Below, piece by piece: positions 58,251 through 64,000 of a DNA stretch of 64,000 bases. The DNA is from Cheiracanthium punctorium (taxonomy: Eukaryota; Arthropoda; Arachnida; Araneae; Cheiracanthiidae): positions 248,001 to 312,000 of the forward strand of contig JAWZYV010019586.1 in assembly GCA_038373885.1 (NCBI GenBank), in the 5' to 3' direction. Both the position numbers and the translations under genes were made by a program. The first letter of the stretch is position 1. The number at the start of each line of letters is the position of its first letter. The notes under the pieces are model-generated. The model was not told where the DNA came from, searched no databases, and saw only the letters and a program-made list of their open reading frames with translations.

Positions 58251-60281
58251 TTATGAAACGCTGCGAGCATCCATATCTAATACTTCAATCTGTCAAGTTC
58301 CGAACAACACACGAAAACCATCTACATGGCTCCAACCCAAGTAAATTACTATGATAATAACATTTAGGTGAACTCTTGAAATCACATTCGCCATTTGAGC
58401 TCGCTGCTTTAATGAAATCGTGAGTTTCTTCGACAAATTTCCATAATAATAGAACAGGTATTATTTTCTCATTCTTCTCAAGAAGAAAATGTGAAATTTC
58501 ACCTATAAAGAATTTCGATATAACTTTCAAAGAAATATTTTTTTTAATATTTCCTTTGGTATTGCGAGAAATAATGTAAAATCGTGTAAATATTGCTCAT
58601 TTAAGTAGACACCAATGTGTGCTCAGTCAATATGCACAGAGAATTAGTGTGCAGTTAATTACATATTTCTGGAAATTTGTTTTGATATTTTCACTGATAT
58701 GCTAAAAAATGTTTTTAAGCGTTTAAATTGAATGAATGAATTTTTGAAGCTGCAAATCATTTTAGCTCTCCTAATTTAAGTCCGAATCATTATTACAATT
58801 CAGTACAAATTACTTATAAGCTTTTGTGTTATTTCTATTGGTATGCCAAGAAACATTTTACAATCTTGGCTTTAAGTTAAATATAACATAATTTGGAACT
58901 ACAAATCATTTAAATAAATTTTTCATAATGAAATCCTGTATTATTTCTTCTAATTTCACATATTTTAGTAAATTTTCAAAATGTTCTTTGAAAATCCTTC
59001 TAAAAGCGATGTATAGAACGTACACTCATACACTTTCTATTCTCTATTTTCTTAGATATCATAATCAACATAAATTAATTTGAATACATTCTACTAAATT
59101 TGGATTTATATATCCTACTGAAACAAATGCTGAAAGAAAACAGAGCAGTTTGATCTATATTTTCTAAAAATGGTTCTGGGGAACGTGATAGGATGAGGTG
59201 GGATGTTTAACGCTCAAAAAAGCTTATGAGCAAAATTCCTTTCACTGACCCCCCAGTTTTCCTGTAATTATTTATATTAATTAAAATAATACATTTATTG
59301 TAAATTATTTTTCAACTTTAAGATTTGAAAGTAGTATTTAAAACAGTTTTCCTTAGTTACAGTTGCCTTATCCATATTTATTTTTTATTCATTGCTATTA
59401 ATAAAATTTAATCAGAGTAGCGTACCCAAAATTTTTCCAAAAGCGCTGGAATCTTTTTAATTTTTAATTTTGAACCCACATTTAACCTGCTCCCTCTCAC
59501 CGCTTCAATAGACGCTACAGTGGAGATGCTTATCTGTTGCCTGAAACACTCCGCTTATTTCAATAGCTGGTTGAACTTGATATGAAGTTAAAAGAAATTT
59601 TACTTTTTTGCATTATATGAAACTGGATTTTAAAAAACGGAGTGACTAAATTTAACTATGATATAGATACAATATAGATTCATAAGATCCAGGAGATCCG
59701 AATCTCTGTGACAGTACTGGACAATCCTTATACATATTACGTTTTCTTTTTTAAAAATCCAATGAGAGACGCAAACAACTGTACCTTGACAAAACCTGGA
59801 AACCCTCCGGTTTTCCTGGAAAATCATACTTATTCTCTGTGCGTTGATTAGTTCGTCTTTGTGACTAATGAGTAATATTCAGCCAATGAAAAATTTATTC
59901 TGTTTTTATAATTTTAAGAAAATTATAACTACATCAAATTTTTGTGGGTCTTTCAAACCTCAAATTCCCTTTATAATTATTTAAATTAGAAAAAAAATGT
60001 AGACAACCTTCTAATTTAACAGAAAATTATGTAATCCTTTTAGACCTGATTCAAAAATTCATTTTAAATTAAAAGTATTTTTATTCTAATAAAATGCATA
60101 ATTAAAAAACTAAATAAATATTCCTGATTATTAAATGCTCAAGTAAAAATATTTTTTCTTTATGTGCGATAGTTCAGGTAATTTTTGTGTCCTCAATTAT
60201 GGACGTAGGGTCTGGAGAGTTAAATAAAGGAAATCTAGAATTCAAAGGAACTATTAAATTTATTTCGGACTTTATTAAATC
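58251..60281. other. AT-rich DNA, unassigned
   Basis: No gene or bounded element was identified. CAGAGTAGCGTACCC near 59412 looks like a decayed hAT terminus. Confidence 0.4.
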
Positions 60282-60289
60282 ATCTAAGT

Positions 60290-60790
60290 CAGGGGTTCCC
60301 AAACTTTTTGCCCCCGCGGCACCCTTGCCAGGCTAAAAATTCGGGCACCTTGTCGGCTAAATATTTCGGGCACCCTTCTCAGGCTGAAAACGTTTCGGGG
60401 CAGGTTACCTTTAAATCAATATGAATATGAAGGTTAGAATGAAGCAGTTTGGATACATTTTTCATTGTTTCTTTTATGTTTATTGGGCTTACTATTACAC
60501 TATCTTGGAAAAAGGATATAGAATTTTGCCCCCCCCCCTCCCCATATTTCAGGGAGTTCCTGTAAAATAGAGGCGACTTGACACCGAACTCTCTCGAACT
60601 TGACTAAAATATTTTTGTTTCGCCTACTTGATCATCGGATTGGCAAACTTTTTTGTGAAATATCGGTTCAGAGGAATTTTTTTGATTATGCTCCCCCAAA
60701 ACTTAGACTTTTCTTGATTATCTCCACGGCACCCCTGGTAAACGCTCGCGGCACCCCAGGGTGCCGCGGCACACAGTTTGGGAACCTCTG
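60290..60790. mobile_element. hAT-type non-autonomous element (501 bp)
   Basis: The left end CAGGGGTTCCCAAACTTTTT and inverted right end CAGAGGTTCCCAAACTGTGT continue into matching GCCGCGGCACCC blocks. A perfect 8-bp duplication ATCTAAGT lies at 60282-60289 and 60791-60798. Frames at 60600-60791 and 60624-60908 cross the element and have no recognisable transposase motif. Confidence 0.93.
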
Positions 60791-61469
60791 ATCTAAGTGA
60801 TGGCCTGGATGTGATGATGCGATGACTGTTAACTGTCAGCTGAATTATGAAATGAACGGAGTTACTTATATGTTTGCAGTTTTTCAAGAGTTTTATTTTG
60901 CTAATCAAATATCGACAAGGCCAGCATTACGGATTTTGGGAAATTTAAAAAGGCAGATTTTTCTAATTCATTTGAAAGAGCACTTTTGAAAATGATAGAA
61001 TTTTGGAAGTTATTTTCATGTAATAACACTCCCCTGTGGCAAAAAAATTGCAGAGAGTGTATATATTTTTTTTTTTCAGAAAAGTTTCCTTAATAAAAAA
61101 AAATGATAATCAATTAAATAAAATAAACTTTTTTGTATTATTTAAAAATGAAATACTTTGTTTGATTGAGAGAGCATTTTTGATTTATTTTAAGAGAAAT
61201 ATACCTTTCAGGTTTTATGTGTATTTTGGACTACTTTTAAAACTCGACAATACTTTTTACATTTGTTATTGTCTGTAAGCACTGGCATTGATTAATATAT
61301 CCCCTCCCCCTTTTCTTAATTATTCTTTTCTTTTTTTCTCGATCTTTCTTTTTTCCTAAATTTTCTAAGTTTTTAAAAATAGTTCTCCATTATTTTCCAA
61401 AAACGAAAAATAAATAAACATAATCACCATAATTTTCTTTAAGAGAGTTTAAGTTAACGTTTAAGACAT

Positions 61470-61985
61470 AGGTTCCCAACCTTTTTTGAAGTGGTAGTGG
61501 TGCCCCCTTTTCTAGTGAATATTTCATTACCGCCCCCCCCCTACCACTCCAGATAAACAAGAGCATACATAATGCATGGTGAAAACAAGAATTAAATCTT
61601 TAAAAATTACTAATAGATAGAATATTGTTGGAATTGAAAAGCTACTGAATTTCTTCATTTAAAAAAGAGGAATAAAAAATTTAGCTTATCTGTTATAAGG
61701 ACAGGCAGGGGTTTTGATGATACGAAGTAATAGATAATAAACTATTGCTTTCTAAATAAATAAATTGACAGTTTCAGAGAACAATCAAAACGCATACTTA
61801 TTTATATTAAAAGGTATTTTTATTAAAATTTATTTTTATTAAAATATTATCAGCGTAATTTTTGTCTTTTTTAGACTATATTTGGTTAATCTTTCCACGC
61901 CCCTCCTTGCCATATCAATGCCCCCTAATTTTCTCTGCGTCTTTTACTGCCCCCCTGAAAGCCTCAAACGCCCACGTTAGGAAGC
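61470..61985. mobile_element. Decayed hAT-like element
   Basis: The left end AGGTTCCCAACCTTTTTTGA with GTGGTGCCCCC is typical of the same hAT group as the neighbour at 60.3 kb. The right side has repeated GCCCCC(C/T) blocks (about 61900-61975) but no clean terminal repeat or duplication. Confidence 0.5.
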
Positions 61986-62520
61986 TGCTTTCTCCAAACA
62001 AGCGAGCTCAGGACTCAGCAGTCTTCCTCAAAACTGTTCATTGCTGCTAATGAATGGAAGCGACCAGACAATAATCTAATTGTTTCGGCAAGCGTCTCTT
62101 CAATTTGCCGGGAGGTGTTAAATGGTATAATCTTCAGCAACAGCAGCGCATCCCTCGGAAGAGCAGCTCGTCGTCTTGGTAATCCGAGGCCCGTGAGAAG
62201 TAGCAGCCTTCTCGCCCACACCGACACGACTCCTACGCGAGATTTTTAAGAATATGTGACACACTTCTCGTTAACGTACTCCAGACATAGAAGTCGTCAA
62301 TAAATAAAGCTGGATGCATCTTCTTCCGTGGCCGCTTTTCTTTTTGCAATTTTTGGCAGCGACGGCGAAATAGTTATCTCGTATTAAGATTGTGTGCTTT
62401 GACATACGAGTGGCAAATTGTTGCTTAATAACATGTTTACACAGCAGCGGTGGGTTCAGAAAGGCTTTAAGGGAGGGCCGATGAGTATGACGAAGCATTT
62501 TATGAGAGATGAGTCATTCT
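61985..62520. other. CpG-rich block near the right end
   Basis: This block is noticeably richer in C+G and CpG than flanking DNA. Minus-strand frames at 62015-62227 (ending FNTSRQIEETLAETIRLLSG...) and 62271-62498 are open but lack in-frame ATG support or any recognised domain. It could be a regulatory island, a non-coding exon or a conserved element. Confidence 0.35.
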
Positions 62521-62571
62521 TGCTTTTTTTTTTTCTCTCTCTGTTCATTTTGATCTTGAACCGAGATTAAC

Positions 62572-62744
62572 CTGTTCGTCCTCATCAGTGAAAAGATGCA
62601 GCTCAGAAGACGACTCCTTCCTTGACCAGTGTTGTTTCTCAGAATGAATCTTCAACTGCGAATCTCTGGATTCAGATGAAGCATTAAAAGAGCCATTCTG
62701 TAAAGCAACACTGGTCGCAGAAGCGGGAGGTCTTCTCTTCTTAA
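62572..62744 (-). CDS. Candidate internal coding exon (unconfirmed)
   Basis: On the minus strand a 173-base open stretch starts after an acceptor-like ATATACAG (AG at 62745-62746) and ends CAG|GTTAAT (GT at 62571-62570). It reads two bases plus 57 codons: KKRRPPASATSVALQNGSFN, then a Ser/Glu/Lys-rich part (SSESRDSQLKIHSEKQHWSR) and an acidic end (LFTDEDEQ). A basic start, serine richness and acidic end resemble a disordered region of a nuclear or cytoplasmic protein. The polypyrimidine tract is modest and no other exon was found. The surrounding DNA is GC-richer, which alone makes open frames more likely. Confidence 0.3.
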
Positions 62745-64000
62745 CTGTATATTTTCAACGATGAGAACAAACAAGCTAAACCTGGGTTTAACAGTGGGTT
62801 TATCAGTGCAGTTAGATTTTAAGATTTTTTTTTTTCTTTAGCAGTTGAAGTTCACAAATACTGTAACTTTACGTAGAGTTATAAATCACACTCTAAAACG
62901 AAAAATGTATATATTTACTCTTTAAAGAATGAAATGGCAGACATTATTTTTTAGTCATCTAGAGATTAAAACTCATCACTAGTTTCCTTTGTCATATTCT
63001 TTCCATGTGTTCATTATATATGCTGATAACACACATTAAATATTAACAGGAAATTAATGATTATCATTATCTATTAAAAATTAAAATTATTCTATTTTTA
63101 AAATTTAAATTTGTAGTACATTGCTACTAATAATAATTCGTTATTTAATATTTTCAGATACATTTTTTTTCACTATTATCTAATATTCAAGTTTTACCAA
63201 ATATTTAAAAAGTATATAGGGTATGATAAAATTAAATTTTATAACATTGCGCAGTGCTGAAATTAGAATTAATACTACAGTATTAAATTTAATAGCATAA
63301 GCATTCATTTTAATAACATTTTTCTGTTCATTACGCTATTTATTTAAGGGCAACTGTTCGGTGAGCTAAGATTTCAAGTAGAACGTTAAAGCTATTCTGT
63401 CATTCTTAGTCATTATTTAGATAATAATTATAATCAGTTGATATGATTAACTTCACTAAATGTCGTTGAATATAGACTAGAAATTAAAAATTTGCATAAA
63501 ATATGTCTAACGTTCAATTATTGTTTATAATGCTTTCGTATGAAATGTTTAGCATACGAAGACCATGTTAAAATTAAACATTTGGGTTAAATTTTAAAAT
63601 TGTGTTACTTTGGATAAACTTTTCAATCACTGTCTATCGTGCTAAGTACAATTTATATTGTTTGCAATATTATTTAATTGAATATTTATTTTAATTTTAA
63701 AAAGTTTTATCAATTATAAATCGAAAAAAGACCATTTTATAGGTTAATCTTTCTTTATGAAATTTTTTTAAACACCGAGTTTGGATGGATTTTATTATTT
63801 GTTTAGACTGCTGTATTTTTAATAAAAAAATCATATCAAATTGATATCAGTAAATAGAGGAAAAGAAAAATTCGTTATTTGAGATTTAAGGGTCTTATGA
63901 CAAAATTTTGGGGAAATGTTTTAAAGAACTGATGAGCACCAATTTTAAAAGGCAGATGTGCAAGTGAAGGATGATAAAAATAATTAATTGAATTTGGAAT
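62745..64000. other. AT-rich DNA, nothing recognised
   Basis: Strongly A/T-rich with stops in all frames. No repeat boundaries or genes were identified. Confidence 0.5.

Noticed and set aside
59412..59522. Possible MITE with CAGAGTAGCGTACCC and GACGCTACAGTG ends
   Set aside because: The ends match poorly and the flanks show no duplication.

Overview
The window is AT-rich animal nuclear DNA that is almost entirely non-coding and crowded with non-autonomous transposons. It holds many 8-bp-duplication hAT-type MITEs, canonical Helitron ends (A|TC ... hairpin-CTAG|T), TTAA-flanked piggyBac-like elements, tRNA-derived SINEs and long poly-A/T and poly-G/C runs. The repeat mix and the SINE body fit an arthropod, and a chelicerate such as a spider seems most likely. 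That placement is inference: no diagnostic full gene is present.

One convincing gene signal was found. At 19.18-19.27 kb (+) a 31-codon first coding exon encodes a signal peptide and ends in a consensus splice donor. Before it lies a CpG-rich promoter/5' leader (about 18.0-19.18 kb) with short upstream ORFs. No second exon was recognised, so the roughly 44 kb to the right may be a very long first intron. A possible minus-strand internal exon lies at 62.57-62.74 kb in a second CpG-rich block and is much weaker.

Layout. 0-3.3 kb: plain AT-rich DNA with one perfect hairpin. 3.3-5.3 kb: a MITE, a fold-back and Helitron 1, which carries about seven tandem ~155-bp units. 5.3-11.9 kb: mostly unassigned. 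11.9-13.5 kb: a long-TIR element with a piggyBac-like element nested at a TTAA, then a MITE. 17.5 kb: a hAT MITE. 18-19.3 kb: the gene start. 20-25.8 kb: several TIR elements, one full of AAGCTTG motifs with a SINE inside. 27-32 kb: SINEs, a palindromic MITE and a fold-back piggyBac-like element. 33.2-35.3 kb: Helitron 2. 39.6-40.8 kb: a TIR element with ~173-bp tandem units. 41.1-41.7 kb: a broken endonuclease (EEP-type) fragment. 42.3-43.1 kb: a long-TIR element carrying a 74-codon protein-like frame. 43.6-51.0 kb: apparently one 7.35-kb hAT-like element with GAGACG-repeat arms and a perfect 8-bp target duplication, loaded with nested insertions. 52.8-54.1 kb: two MITEs. 57.1-58.25 kb: tandem degenerate endonuclease fragments. 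60.3-62 kb: hAT-type elements.

Most short open frames in the window are chance or repeat-derived and are not reported as genes.
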